Shown piece after piece: positions 20,310-28,914 of a stretch of DNA of 64,000 nucleotides. Numbering within the stretch: position 1 is the first letter of the stretch; each line of letters opens with the position of its first letter. The stretch comes from Flavobacteria bacterium MS024-2A (lineage in GTDB: Bacteria > Bacteroidota > Bacteroidia > Flavobacteriales > Flavobacteriaceae). The stretch covers positions 231,072 to 295,071 of the forward strand of contig CAJJBB010000005.1 of NCBI GenBank assembly GCA_905182305.1, in the 5' to 3' direction. Position numbers and translations under genes: made by a program. A model generated the notes under the pieces. It was given only the letters and a program-made list of their open reading frames with translations, did not search any database and was not told the DNA's origin.

Positions 20310-21908
20310 ATGAATTCAGATCTTATTATTACACTCGTTTCATTTACACTCTTCACAGGAGGTGTTGCTTTTTTCACCTGGTACAGTCTAAAGAAAACTA
20401 ATCTAAATTCTTCTGATGGATATTTTTTGGGAGGAAGAAGTTTATCTGGAATTGTAATTGCAGGATCGATGTTGTTGACCAATATTTCTTCTGAACATTT
20501 GATTGGAATGAATGGCAACTCCTATGTCAATGGGTTTATTGTTATTGCTTGGGAAGTAACTTCTTCATTGGCTTTGGCCATTGCGGCATTGTTTTTTATT
20601 CCCAAATACTTAAAAATGGGATTGACCACAATCCCTCAATTTCTTGAAAAAAGATTTGATGGGGCGCTAAGGACTTTTGTCGCCATCGTTTTGATCACCT
20701 CATTTATAATCACCCTCCTACCAATCGTGCTCTATTCGGGTGCGCTGGGTATTGAAAGTCTTTTTGGCGTCTCCGAAGTATTAGGAGTTGAAAAATCTCA
20801 GGGCTTGTGGGTCACGATATTATTTATAGGAATCCTAGGATCAATTTATGCCGTTTTTGGGGGCTTAAAGGCAGTTGCTTATTCAGACACAATTAACGGA
20901 ATTGGATTGTTATTGGGAGGACTTTTAATTCCTGTTTTGGCACTTTATTCCATAGGCGACAGCAACATCCTCGATGGATTGACTAAGGTTTACGAATATG
21001 CTCCAGAAAAATTTAATGTTATAGGAGCCAGTGACTCTGTATTGCCCTTCGAAGTTTTGTTTACGGGTCTGATTATCAACCAACTTTATTTTTGGGGTAT
21101 GAATCAAACTATTATCCAAAGGGCATTAGGGGCTAAGAATTTAAAGGAAGCTCAAAAGGGACTTTTGATCACCGGTCTGTTTAAAATCTTAATCCCATTG
21201 GTGATTGTCTTACCTGGAGTGATTTGCTATTATTATTTTAGCGATACCTTTTACGACCAACAAGATTCGGTTTATCCAGAATTGGTCAAAAAAGTTTTGC
21301 CCGTTTGGTTGATCGGTTTTTTTGCAGCAGTCATTATGGGAGCTGTTTTAAGTACTTTTAATTCCGTGTTAAATTCCGCAGCGACCTTGTTTAGTGTCGA
21401 TGTTTATAAAAAACACATTGAAAAAAATGTAAGCGATAAAAAACTTGTTTCTATCGGTAAGTTAACCTCTGCAATTTTAGCAGTTTTTGCTATTCTAGCA
21501 GCCCCCTTAATGGCCAATACTCCAGATGGCCTTTACCAAATGTTACAAGAGCTTAACGGGATTTTTTTCATCCCAATTGCTTCGGTATTGCTAGCTGGTT
21601 TTTTTATGAAAAAAATATCTGCTATTGCCGCAAAAACCGCACTGATTTTTGGGCTTTCATTTTATATATTTCTGACTTGGGGCTACACCAGCCATGGCAT
21701 TCATTTTGTCCATTTATGGGGAATCGAGTTCGTTTTAAATGTTGGAATAATGTATTTGGTCTCCTACTTCTACCCGAGAAAAAATCTATATGAAATATCC
21801 GATGTGGGAGCCGTTGATCTTACCTCATGGAAGTATGCAAAACCGATGGCGATAGGGCTCAGTTTGATCACTGTTCTAATCTATATATTGTTGGGAAATA
21901 ATACTTAA
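20310..21908 (+). CDS. Sodium/solute symporter (SSS family), probable myo-inositol uptake
   Basis: Polytopic membrane protein of 532 residues with about 13-14 hydrophobic segments. The SSS signature is present: SDGYFLGGRSLSGIVIAGSMLLTNISSEHLIGMNG near the N-terminus, VFGGLKAVAYSDTINGIGLLLGG, GMNQTIIQRALGAKNLKEAQKG, and AAVIMGAVLSTFNSVLNSAATLFSVDVYKK. The last block resembles SGLT-type sugar transporters. It lies inside the iol operon (9 bp after iolD, 18 bp before iolA), so sodium-driven inositol uptake is the likely job. No other inositol transporter is in the window. Confidence 0.85.
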   Translation: MNSDLIITLVSFTLFTGGVAFFTWYSLKKTNLNSSDGYFLGGRSLSGIVIAGSMLLTNISSEHLIGMNGNSYVNGFIVIAWEVTSSLALAIAALFFIPKYLKMGLTTIPQFLEKRFDGALRTFVAIVLITSFIITLLPIVLYSGALGIESLFGVSEVLGVEKSQGLWVTILFIGILGSIYAVFGGLKAVAYSDTINGIGLLLGGLLIPVLALYSIGDSNILDGLTKVYEYAPEKFNVIGASDSVLPFEVLFTGLIINQLYFWGMNQTIIQRALGAKNLKEAQKGLLITGLFKILIPLVIVLPGVICYYYFSDTFYDQQDSVYPELVKKVLPVWLIGFFAAVIMGAVLSTFNSVLNSAATLFSVDVYKKHIEKNVSDKKLVSIGKLTSAILAVFAILAAPLMANTPDGLYQMLQELNGIFFIPIASVLLAGFFMKKISAIAAKTALIFGLSFYIFLTWGYTSHGIHFVHLWGIEFVLNVGIMYLVSYFYPRKNLYEISDVGAVDLTSWKYAKPMAIGLSLITVLIYILLGNNT

Positions 21909-21926
21909 TTTAATCTTAAATAACAA

Positions 21927-23402
21927 ATGAATCGTTTAAAAAATTATATCAATGGCGCATGGGCAGAAAGCTCATCAAACGAAACAGTTGATGTACACAA
22001 CCCCGCAACGCAGGAGGTCATAGCGACTGTCCCCTATGGAGTTGCAACTCAAAAAGATCTTCAAGACGCCGCAACTAGTGCACAAGGAGCTTACCTAGAA
22101 TGGAAGAAAGTTCCTGTAATGAAACGGGTACAACAGCTTTACAAGCTGAAAAATATCATGGAAAATAATTTGGAGGAGTTGGCCAAAATAATCACGAATG
22201 AATCTGGAAAAACAAAAGGAGAGTCGATCGGAGAAATACAACGTGCTATCGAAAATATAGAGGTTGCCTGTGGGACACCCATGTTGATTAAAGGAGATGT
22301 GATTGAGGACATTGCTTTTGGAATTGACGAAATGATGATTCGACAGCCCATCGGTGTTACTGCCTGCATCACGCCATTTAATTTTCCAAGTATGATCGTA
22401 TTTTGGTTTTTACCTTATGCGATCGCAACCGGAAATGCCATGATTGTTAAACCTTCTGAGAAGGTACCCTTAACGATGATGAAACTCTTTGAGTTTTTTG
22501 ATGAATTGGATCTTCCAAAGGGACTCCTTAGTTTGGTTCATGGAGGAAAAGAAACAGTAGATGCCATCTTGGAGCATCCTTCAATAAAAGCAATAAGTTT
22601 TGTAGGAAGTACGCCAGTAGCTAGATATATTTATTCTAAAGGAACCGCCAATGGCAAAAGAGTTCAGTCGCAAGGGGGAGCAAAAAACCCAGTGATAGTG
22701 TTACCTGATTGTGATTTAGAAATGTCCTCTAAAATCATAGTAGATTCTGTTTATGGATGTGCAGGACAACGCTGTCTTGCTGCTTCAACGATCATTACCG
22801 TTGACGATCAAAAGAGAAATATCAAAGATGCCCTGTATGAAGTTGTTAAATCAAGAAAGACAGGATATGGCTGGGATAGTGACACCAATATGGGTCCTGT
22901 AATTACGCCTGAAAGTAAGAAAAGAGTTGAATCCTTAATTCAAAAAGGAGTCGATGAAGGTGCAAATGTACTTTTGGATGGTCGTAATACTGCTGTATCT
23001 GGCTATGAAAAAGGAAATTTTTTAAACCCAACAATCCTAGAAAATGTTCCTTTAGGAAAAGAGCTCATCCAAACAGAGATTTTTGGTCCTGTCATGAGTT
23101 TAATTTCAATGAAAAATATTGAGGAAGCCCTCCAGTTTGTCAATAGTGGAAATTATGGCAACATGGCTTGTTTATTTACTCAAAGTGGCGCAATGGCTAG
23201 AAAATTCAGGAATGAAGCTGATGCTGGAAATATTGGAATCAATATTGGTGTAGCTGCTCCTATGGCTCAATTTCCTTTTAGTGGCTGGAAGGATAGTTTT
23301 TTCGGAGACTTACACGGCCAAGGAAATCATGCCATTGAGTTTTTTACCCAAACGAAAGTTGTGATAGAAAGATGGCCTAATATATGGTCAAGAAAATTTT
23401 AA
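21927..23402 (+). CDS. iolA: Methylmalonate/malonate-semialdehyde dehydrogenase (CoA-acylating)
   Basis: Aldehyde dehydrogenase superfamily, 491 residues. It turns malonate semialdehyde and CoA into acetyl-CoA, CO2 and NADH, closing the inositol route. Family marks are YINGAWAESSS, the folate-like ITPFNFPSMIVFWFLPYAIATGNAMIVKPSEK, FVGSTPVARYIYSKG and the catalytic GCAGQRCLAAS with Cys283. EIFGPVMSL and GWKDSFFGDLHGQGNHAIEFFTQTKVV are typical of MMSDH rather than other ALDHs. It starts 18 bp after the transporter and ends 9 bp before iolE. Confidence 0.93.
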   Translation: MNRLKNYINGAWAESSSNETVDVHNPATQEVIATVPYGVATQKDLQDAATSAQGAYLEWKKVPVMKRVQQLYKLKNIMENNLEELAKIITNESGKTKGESIGEIQRAIENIEVACGTPMLIKGDVIEDIAFGIDEMMIRQPIGVTACITPFNFPSMIVFWFLPYAIATGNAMIVKPSEKVPLTMMKLFEFFDELDLPKGLLSLVHGGKETVDAILEHPSIKAISFVGSTPVARYIYSKGTANGKRVQSQGGAKNPVIVLPDCDLEMSSKIIVDSVYGCAGQRCLAASTIITVDDQKRNIKDALYEVVKSRKTGYGWDSDTNMGPVITPESKKRVESLIQKGVDEGANVLLDGRNTAVSGYEKGNFLNPTILENVPLGKELIQTEIFGPVMSLISMKNIEEALQFVNSGNYGNMACLFTQSGAMARKFRNEADAGNIGINIGVAAPMAQFPFSGWKDSFFGDLHGQGNHAIEFFTQTKVVIERWPNIWSRKF

Positions 23403-23411
23403 ACTAGTATT

Positions 23412-24317
23412 ATGATAAAAATCGCAAATGCACCTTGTTCTTGGGGTGTATTAGAGTTTGACTTAGCGGAAAAGTCAGAGCAAAAACCGTTTCAAGAGGT
23501 GTTAAATGAAATAGAAGCGACTGGTTATGTTGGAACCGAATTGGGCGATTGGGGTTTTATGCCCACAGAACCAATAAGTCTTAGAAAGGAAATACAAAAA
23601 AGAAAATTGGAATTGGTAGGTGCTTTTGTTCCTGTGGATTTGTCCAATAAAGACAAGTACGACATAGGGGTTGTGAACGCATTACAAACAGCTAAACTGA
23701 TGTCCGATGCTAATTACAAGGAGTCTTTCATCGTTTTGGCCGATGACAACGGTTCAAATTTTGAAAGAACATTGAATGCTGGAAGGGTAGAAAAAAGCAT
23801 GATGCTTTCTGAAGAGCAATGGAAAGTTTTTGCCCATGGAACCGAAAAAATTGCAAGAGCAGTAAAGGAACAATATGGACTCAGAACTGTTTTTCATCAT
23901 CATTGTGCTGGTTTTATAGAAACTCCTGAGGAGATTAACCAGTTGATGGAGCTAACAGATCCTGACTTATTGGGATTGTGCTTGGATATGGGTCACTATG
24001 CTTTTGGTGGTGGCGATCCCTTGGTTGCGATTGAAAAATACAAGGAAAGAATATGGCATATCCATTTTAAGGACTACGATCCTCTGTCAGCACAAGCCGC
24101 AAAAGACGAAGGAGAAGATTATTTTGGTGCATTGAAAAGAGGTGTCTTTTGCGAATTAGGGGAGGGAATCGTTGATTTTCAATCCATTGTTTCCTTATTG
24201 AAGAAGCTAAATTATAAAGATTGGATAGTCGTAGAGCAAGACGTTTTAACAGGCATGGGGAATCCAAAAAATCACGCAATTAAAAACAGAAATTATATTA
24301 AAACACTTGGTTTATAA
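23412..24317 (+). CDS. iolE: myo-inosose-2 dehydratase
   Basis: IolE removes water from scyllo-inosose to give the trihydroxycyclohexanedione used by IolD. It is a xylose-isomerase-like TIM barrel of 301 residues. Diagnostic blocks are IANAPCSWGVLEFD at the start, VGTELGDWGFMPTEP, VFHHHCAGFIETPEEINQLM, LCLDMGHYAFGGGDP, WHIHFKDYDP, and GALKRGVFCELGEGIVDF with the metal ligands. It lies 9 bp after iolA and 10 bp before iolG. Confidence 0.94.
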   Translation: MIKIANAPCSWGVLEFDLAEKSEQKPFQEVLNEIEATGYVGTELGDWGFMPTEPISLRKEIQKRKLELVGAFVPVDLSNKDKYDIGVVNALQTAKLMSDANYKESFIVLADDNGSNFERTLNAGRVEKSMMLSEEQWKVFAHGTEKIARAVKEQYGLRTVFHHHCAGFIETPEEINQLMELTDPDLLGLCLDMGHYAFGGGDPLVAIEKYKERIWHIHFKDYDPLSAQAAKDEGEDYFGALKRGVFCELGEGIVDFQSIVSLLKKLNYKDWIVVEQDVLTGMGNPKNHAIKNRNYIKTLGL

Positions 24318-24327
24318 TTATTGAAAT

Positions 24328-25344
24328 ATGACTAAAATTAAATTTGGAATCGTAGGATTGGGAAGAATTGGTATGATTCACCTAGATAATTTACTTCAGA
24401 TGGGAGAAGTAGAAGTAGTAGCTGTAGCGGACCTTACTGTATTGGATTCTCCACGCCTGTTAAAACGTCTTGCTCTACAAGGCATTGATTTGGTTACAAC
24501 CTCTTATGAGACAATGATAAATTCTAAAACCCTAGATGCCGTTGTGATCTGTACACCAACCGATAGCCATGCAAACTATGTGGAAATTGCTGCCAAAGCT
24601 GGAATTCATATTTTCTGTGAAAAACCGCTGGACCTTAATTTAAGTCGTGTCGTCGAAGTGCTGAGTGTTGTTAAAGACAGTGGGGTGAAATTGATGTTGG
24701 GTTTCAACAGAAGGTTTGACAAAGAGTTCATTAAAATTCATGATTTGGTTGAAGAGGGAGAAGTAGGTACTCCACATTTAGTTAAAATCACAAGTAGAGA
24801 CCCTAAAGCTCCGTCTATCAGTTATATCAAAAAATCAGGAGGTTTGTTTTTAGACATGACCATTCACGATTTCGATATGGCAAGATATATTGTTGGAAAA
24901 GAAGTAACTGAAGTTTATGCCAAAGGCGCAGTGCTGGTTGATGAAAAAATTGGTGAAGTTGGAGATATCGATACTGCCGTCGTGATTCTGACTTATGAAG
25001 ACCAAAGCATGGCCGTAATCGACAACAGTAGAGAAGCAAAATATGGCTATGACCAAAGAATCGAAGTTTTTGGTTCTAAGGGAATGGTTCAGTCAAATAA
25101 TAATTTTCATGATTCTCATCGGCTCTACACAGTCTCAGGGGTGGAAACTTCCCTACCTCTTCATTTTTTCTTAGAGCGTTATGCTGAGGCTTATAAAAAA
25201 GAATTACAGGCCTTCTTGAGCTGTCTCATCAATGGTGTTTCACCTCCGGTTAATGGTCAAGATGGATTAATATCTCTCAAAATAGGTCTTGCTGCCCTAA
25301 AATCTATTAAAGAAGATAGGCCCGTAAGGATTGATGAGATTTAA
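24328..25344 (+). CDS. iolG: Inositol 2-dehydrogenase
   Basis: IolG oxidises myo-inositol to scyllo-inosose with NAD, the first pathway step. It is a Gfo/Idh/MocA protein of 338 residues with the Rossmann motif GIVGLGRIGMIHLDNL, the nucleotide-domain CTPTDSHANYVEIAA, and the signature FCEKPLDLNLSRV with the catalytic lysine of EKP. LGFNRRFD, GGLFLDMTIHDFDMARYIVG and the catalytic Asp/His region follow. It is the last gene of the eight-gene operon. A 322-bp gap with a second operator follows. Confidence 0.92.
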   Translation: MTKIKFGIVGLGRIGMIHLDNLLQMGEVEVVAVADLTVLDSPRLLKRLALQGIDLVTTSYETMINSKTLDAVVICTPTDSHANYVEIAAKAGIHIFCEKPLDLNLSRVVEVLSVVKDSGVKLMLGFNRRFDKEFIKIHDLVEEGEVGTPHLVKITSRDPKAPSISYIKKSGGLFLDMTIHDFDMARYIVGKEVTEVYAKGAVLVDEKIGEVGDIDTAVVILTYEDQSMAVIDNSREAKYGYDQRIEVFGSKGMVQSNNNFHDSHRLYTVSGVETSLPLHFFLERYAEAYKKELQAFLSCLINGVSPPVNGQDGLISLKIGLAALKSIKEDRPVRIDEI

Positions 25345-25666
25345 TAATTTTGCCCCGAATAGATTTTTAATAAAAAAAACAAGTAAGTTTTATCTAAGGT
25401 TTTGTGCAAACGTTTGCATACTCAGAACGACCTGTCTTTATTAAACATAAACAATATAAAAAAGTAGAAATCATATATAAAATCATATACAAAAGAATCG
25501 ATTAATTAAATTAATTAAATTCAACTATCGCAGACATTTTTCATTAATTTCATATATAAATCAAATTTAAAAATATTATTTATAGTAATAACTGGTTTAG
25601 CAGATTTTAATTATAAAGATGAAAACTTATTTAATAACTATGTAATCATAATAAAAAGCATAATTC
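25345..25666. other. Intergenic region with second regulatory block
   Basis: Holds the perfect LacI-type palindrome at 25405-25418 and otherwise very AT-rich sequence. No ORF and no clear terminator after iolG are visible. The 249 bp between the operator and the next start codon is a long leader with no recognised riboswitch. Confidence 0.5.
25405..25418. promoter_or_regulatory. Perfect LacI-family operator
   Basis: TGCAAACGTTTGCA is a perfect 14-bp palindrome. The surrounding 36 bp (25385-25420) match the block before the iol operon at 32 of 36 positions, so the same LacI-type regulator (14419..15438) should bind both. Confidence 0.75.
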
Positions 25667-27028
25667 ATGAAAAATAATAAAGATTCTCGTAGAAATTTTA
25701 TAAAAAAAAGTATTGTATTACCGTCTATAATGATACTTCCAAGACATGTCCTTGGAGGAAAGGGCTATACATCTCCCAGTGACAAGTTAAATATCGCAGG
25801 AATTGGAGTTCGAAAATGGGGAATGGGTGCTGGAAATTTATCACAGTGTGAAACTGAAAATATTGTAGCTCTTTGTGACGTAGATCAAAAACAAGCAGCT
25901 CCAACTTATAAAAAATATCCAAAAGCTAAAGTCTATAAAGACTTTCGCATAATGCTTGAAAATCAAAAAGATATTGATGCAGTTATTGTAGCAACACCAG
26001 ACCACAATCATGCAGTAATTACTATGCTTGCTATGAAAATGGGGAAACATGTTTATTGCCAAAAACCTCTTACCCATACTGTTTACGAAGCACGAATGAT
26101 TACTGAGGCTGCTAAAAAGTATAAGGTTCAAACTCAAATGGGAAACCAGGGCCGCTCCTCTGACGAAATTAGAAGCTTAAAAGAATGGATAGATGATGAT
26201 GCTATTGGTAAAGTAAGAGAGGTATTTGCATGGACTGATAGACCCGTTGGCGGCCATGAGTGGGATACCTTTGCTGTTAAGGCTATGTCTAAAGATAAAC
26301 CTCCAATTCCTGAAGGACTTGATTGGGATTTATGGTTAGGGCCAGCTCCATATAGAGACTATCACCCTGACTATCATCCATTATCATGGAGGGCTTGGAT
26401 GGACTTTGGAACTGGATCTATGGGAGATATGGGATGTCATATTTTAGATCCATCTTTTTACGCTCTTGAACTTGGTGCTCCCTCTGAAATTCAAGCTACA
26501 TCAACTCATTGGATTCCAGAGGTGTCTTCACAAACTTTTCCTTCAGCATCTATTGTTAGAATGAAATTTCCAAAACGCGGAAAGCATCCAGAGTTAAATC
26601 TTACATGGTCTGATGGTAGGATACTACCTCCAATTCCTGATGAATTTAATGAGGGTGAAAAGTTTACTTTAAGTGGTGCAATGTTAGTTGGAGATGATGG
26701 AAAAATACTTCATGATTCTCACGGAGCGAGTGGATTAAGAATAATATCTGAAGAAAAAATGAAAGATTATAAGCAGCCTGAAAAAACTATTCCTAGAGTA
26801 ACTACAAGTCATGAAGGAGATTGGATCAGAGCGTGTAAAGATGGTAAACCAGCCTCTTCCTCTTTTGATTATGGAGGACCACTAACTGAAATGGCATTAC
26901 TGGGAATGATAGCCATTAGATTAAAAGACCAGCGCTTAAAGTGGGATTCTAAAAATCTTAAATTTACTAATAATGAAGAAGCAAATAGATTGCTTCATAA
27001 AGAATATAGAAAGGGTTGGAGTTTATGA
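25667..27028 (+). CDS. Tat-exported Gfo/Idh/MocA-family oxidoreductase
   Basis: NAD(P)-dependent sugar oxidoreductase family, 453 residues. The N-terminus has a twin-arginine export motif (SRRNFIKKSIVLPSIMIL), which suits a cofactor-binding enzyme that folds before export. The Rossmann part has LNIAGIGVRKWG and NIVALCDVDQKQA, and the family motif is HVYCQKPLTHTVYEARMI. GSMGDMGCHILDPSFYAL and the long C-terminal region fit the secreted subfamily often paired with DUF1080 proteins, as here. It lies 249 bp downstream of a perfect LacI-type operator shared with the iol operon, suggesting control by the same regulator. The sugar or cyclitol substrate is unknown. Confidence 0.85.
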   Translation: MKNNKDSRRNFIKKSIVLPSIMILPRHVLGGKGYTSPSDKLNIAGIGVRKWGMGAGNLSQCETENIVALCDVDQKQAAPTYKKYPKAKVYKDFRIMLENQKDIDAVIVATPDHNHAVITMLAMKMGKHVYCQKPLTHTVYEARMITEAAKKYKVQTQMGNQGRSSDEIRSLKEWIDDDAIGKVREVFAWTDRPVGGHEWDTFAVKAMSKDKPPIPEGLDWDLWLGPAPYRDYHPDYHPLSWRAWMDFGTGSMGDMGCHILDPSFYALELGAPSEIQATSTHWIPEVSSQTFPSASIVRMKFPKRGKHPELNLTWSDGRILPPIPDEFNEGEKFTLSGAMLVGDDGKILHDSHGASGLRIISEEKMKDYKQPEKTIPRVTTSHEGDWIRACKDGKPASSSFDYGGPLTEMALLGMIAIRLKDQRLKWDSKNLKFTNNEEANRLLHKEYRKGWSL

Positions 27029-27094
27029 TATTCATGTTTTTTTTGCATTTTCCAGCGTTATTAGTTAAATAAAAAAACCTTAAAATTAATCATC

Positions 27095-27856
27095 ATGAAA
27101 TATTTTTTATTATTTTTTTTAATGGTTCATTTCGTATTTTCTCAAAGCAAAATGAAACCTGAAGATACTGAGTTTTGGGAACCCGAACCTCAATTAGTTC
27201 AACCCGGAATTTATAACGCTCCTCCAAGTGATGCTATAGTCCTTTTTGATGGATCTGGTTTTTCTAAATGGAGAAATGAACAAACTCAAGGTGCTGTCAA
27301 ATGGACTTTAAACCCTGACAAAACTATGACTGTAAAACCAGGCACTGGATCGATTGAAACCATAGAAGAACATGGTTCTATTCAACTTCATATTGAATGG
27401 AAATCTCCAATAGATAATAAAGGTGAGGGACAGTTAAGAGGAAACAGCGGAATTTTTTTTCAGCGAAGGTATGAGGTTCAAGTGCTTAATAGTTATCAAA
27501 ACAGAACTTATTCGAATGGACAGGCAGGCTCTATTTACAAACAATATGCCCCTTTAGTAAACGCTATGCGACCAACAGGAGAATGGCAAGTTTATGATAT
27601 TGTTTTTAATGTTCCTGAGTTTAATCAGGCTGGAGATGAAATTAAGCCTGGGAGTTTTATTGTTTTTCACAATGGAGTTCTTATTCAGAATTCTATAGAA
27701 ATTCAAGGAACTACAGAATATATTGGAAATCCCAAAAAAGGGCGTGATTTAGGGTTCTGTTGTACACAAGAAAATACAAGACGAACATTAATGCTTCAAG
27801 ATCATGATAAAAATGGTTCGGTTAGTTATAGAAATATTTGGATGAGAAAATTATAA
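27095..27856 (+). CDS. Secreted DUF1080 (3-keto-disaccharide hydrolase-type) protein
   Basis: Exported beta-sandwich protein of 253 residues with signal MKYFLLFFLMVHFVFSQ. The DUF1080 pattern is present: AIVLFDGSGFSKWRNE, GSIQLHIEWKSP, GNSGIFFQRRYEVQVLNSY, GQAGSIYKQYAPLVNAMRP and GEWQVYDIVFNVPEF. Members of this concanavalin-like family include 3-keto-glycoside hydrolases working with Gfo/Idh/MocA dehydrogenases. The gene lies 66 bp after such a dehydrogenase, so the pair may oxidise and cleave a glycoside or cyclitol conjugate, possibly releasing inositol for the operon upstream. That last step is inference. Confidence 0.82.
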   Translation: MKYFLLFFLMVHFVFSQSKMKPEDTEFWEPEPQLVQPGIYNAPPSDAIVLFDGSGFSKWRNEQTQGAVKWTLNPDKTMTVKPGTGSIETIEEHGSIQLHIEWKSPIDNKGEGQLRGNSGIFFQRRYEVQVLNSYQNRTYSNGQAGSIYKQYAPLVNAMRPTGEWQVYDIVFNVPEFNQAGDEIKPGSFIVFHNGVLIQNSIEIQGTTEYIGNPKKGRDLGFCCTQENTRRTLMLQDHDKNGSVSYRNIWMRKL

Positions 27857-28077
27857 CTTCAGAATAGTTGTATTTTTTACATTCTCTAATATATTTTTGA
27901 TTCGAGGACAGCAAGAGCTCAGTATGGGGATTTTTTTTAAAATTCGAATTATAATGGTTTGAGTACTTTACAGTTTGTTGTTAAGACTAATAAACTGTAA
28001 AGAATAAGCAGAATATTTATCATAGTATTGATTTTTTGATACATAAGGGGATAGATTTTATGTCGTCGTAACTTTAC
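27857..28077. other. Intergenic stretch without recognised gene
   Basis: AT-rich. It contains a short inverted repeat around GTTTGTTGTTAAGAC/AATAAACTGTAAAG and no long frame. The 3' ends of the tiny minus-strand ORFs beginning at 28441 fall at its right edge. Confidence 0.3.
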
Positions 28078-28173
28078 TTACAAAACGACCTGATTTTCCA
28101 CTGCCGTTCTGGGTTTGTTAGAACCTGGTATCGTAAAAGTTCCAACGCGTTTCTTTATAATTTTCCGTCTCAT
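28078..28173 (-). CDS. Tiny basic ORF, possibly frameshifted
   Basis: Thirty-one codons: MRRKIIKKRVGTFTIPGS then NKPR and an out-of-place tail. If one A is added in the AGAACGG stretch (about 28106), the frame instead continues NGSGKSGRFVSKVTTT, which looks more protein-like and gives 38 residues ending near 28058. It starts 1 nt after the stop of the next small ORF upstream, so translation would be coupled. Highly basic. No family recognised. Confidence 0.35.
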   Translation of the reverse strand: MRRKIIKKRVGTFTIPGSNKPRTAVENQVVL

Positions 28174-28174
28174 A

Positions 28175-28294
28175 TTATTTTAAGTTTTTTGCTCTCCATT
28201 TCTTGGCGGTCTGTTTTCCTTTTCCCTTTTTAAATTCACTGCTAAACCAAACTCTTAATTGGTTAAGGCGTGCCTTATTTGAAGACTTAGACAT
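28175..28294 (-). CDS. Tiny basic ORF (39 residues)
   Basis: ATG at 28294 directly follows the stop codon of the ORF at 28295..28441 (TAAATG). The product, MSKSSNKARLNQLRVWFSSE then FKKGKGKQTAKKWRAKNLK, is strongly basic and could bind nucleic acid. The next ORF starts 1 nt after its stop. The chained start/stop arrangement of three ORFs argues that they are real coding sequence. Function unknown. Confidence 0.4.
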   Translation of the reverse strand: MSKSSNKARLNQLRVWFSSEFKKGKGKQTAKKWRAKNLK

Positions 28295-28441
28295 TTACTT
28301 TAAGCTTATGTCTTGAGTTAATTTGGTTCTGCAATACGTCGAGATTGGAACTCTCAATTTTTTAGCATGCTCTTTAAGAATAATCATGTCGTCAAGATTT
28401 AATCTAATATTGATATTTGTTTCAAGGTTTTTTCTAGCCAT
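28295..28441 (-). CDS. Small ribbon-helix-helix-like protein
   Basis: Forty-eight residues from ATG 28441. A longer in-frame start at 28516 adds 25 residues that look unlike protein. The sequence MARKNLETNINIRLNLDDMI then ILKEHAKKLRVPISTYCRTKL has the beta-strand/helix/helix spacing of RHH DNA-binding proteins, such as plasmid mobilisation (MobC-like) or antitoxin proteins. It heads three abutting ORFs. I infer a remnant or small module of mobile origin. The family is not certain. Confidence 0.45.
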   Translation of the reverse strand: MARKNLETNINIRLNLDDMIILKEHAKKLRVPISTYCRTKLTQDISLK

Positions 28442-28628
28442 CGTATGGTTTTTTTTATTTGGGTTAAACTCTATACAATAATAACGCATGAACCATGCCC
28501 AATGCAAGGGTATCAATGGGGTGCTATATTTAATTGTGACTATTTGTGACTTTTGAAATACGATTGTTTACTAATCCATGTTATTTTGTGTTTTTTTAAC
28601 ATGAATTGAGATTTTTTATCTTTAGTAA

Positions 28629-28865
28629 ATGAAAGACAAATATTTAATGATCTACATGTTTGGCTTCGTAGCAATCTTATTATGGAGTTTAGTTATTTTT
28701 TTTGATTACGTAATTAATTTTAATCCTGGTAAAGCGGATGTAATTGACTGGATGTTGATTATCGGTGTTAGTTCAATATTAATACAAGTGTTTTTTATAC
28801 TTCTTTTTAATACTCCAATAGTTAGAATTTTGGGAAAAGAGAAAGCAGAAAAAAAATACTTTTAG
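28629..28865 (+). CDS. Small two-helix membrane protein
   Basis: Seventy-eight residues with two hydrophobic segments (about 7-27, IYMFGFVAILLWSLVIFFDYV, and 42-64, MLIIGVSSILIQVFFILLF) and a charged tail GKEKAEKKYF. It has no recognised domain. It lies 49 bp upstream of the GMC oxidoreductase on the same strand and may be cotranscribed with it. A TATCTTTA box just before the ATG resembles a weak Bacteroidota -7 element. Confidence 0.55.
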   Translation: MKDKYLMIYMFGFVAILLWSLVIFFDYVINFNPGKADVIDWMLIIGVSSILIQVFFILLFNTPIVRILGKEKAEKKYF

Positions 28866-28914
28866 TGATTGAAAAAAAGTGTATATTAACTTAAATTATT
28901 GAACTAAATAAAGA

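Noticed and set aside
24827..25056. Minus-strand frames inside iolG
   Set aside because: Shadow frames of iolG. The translations are His/Leu/Phe-rich without domain features.
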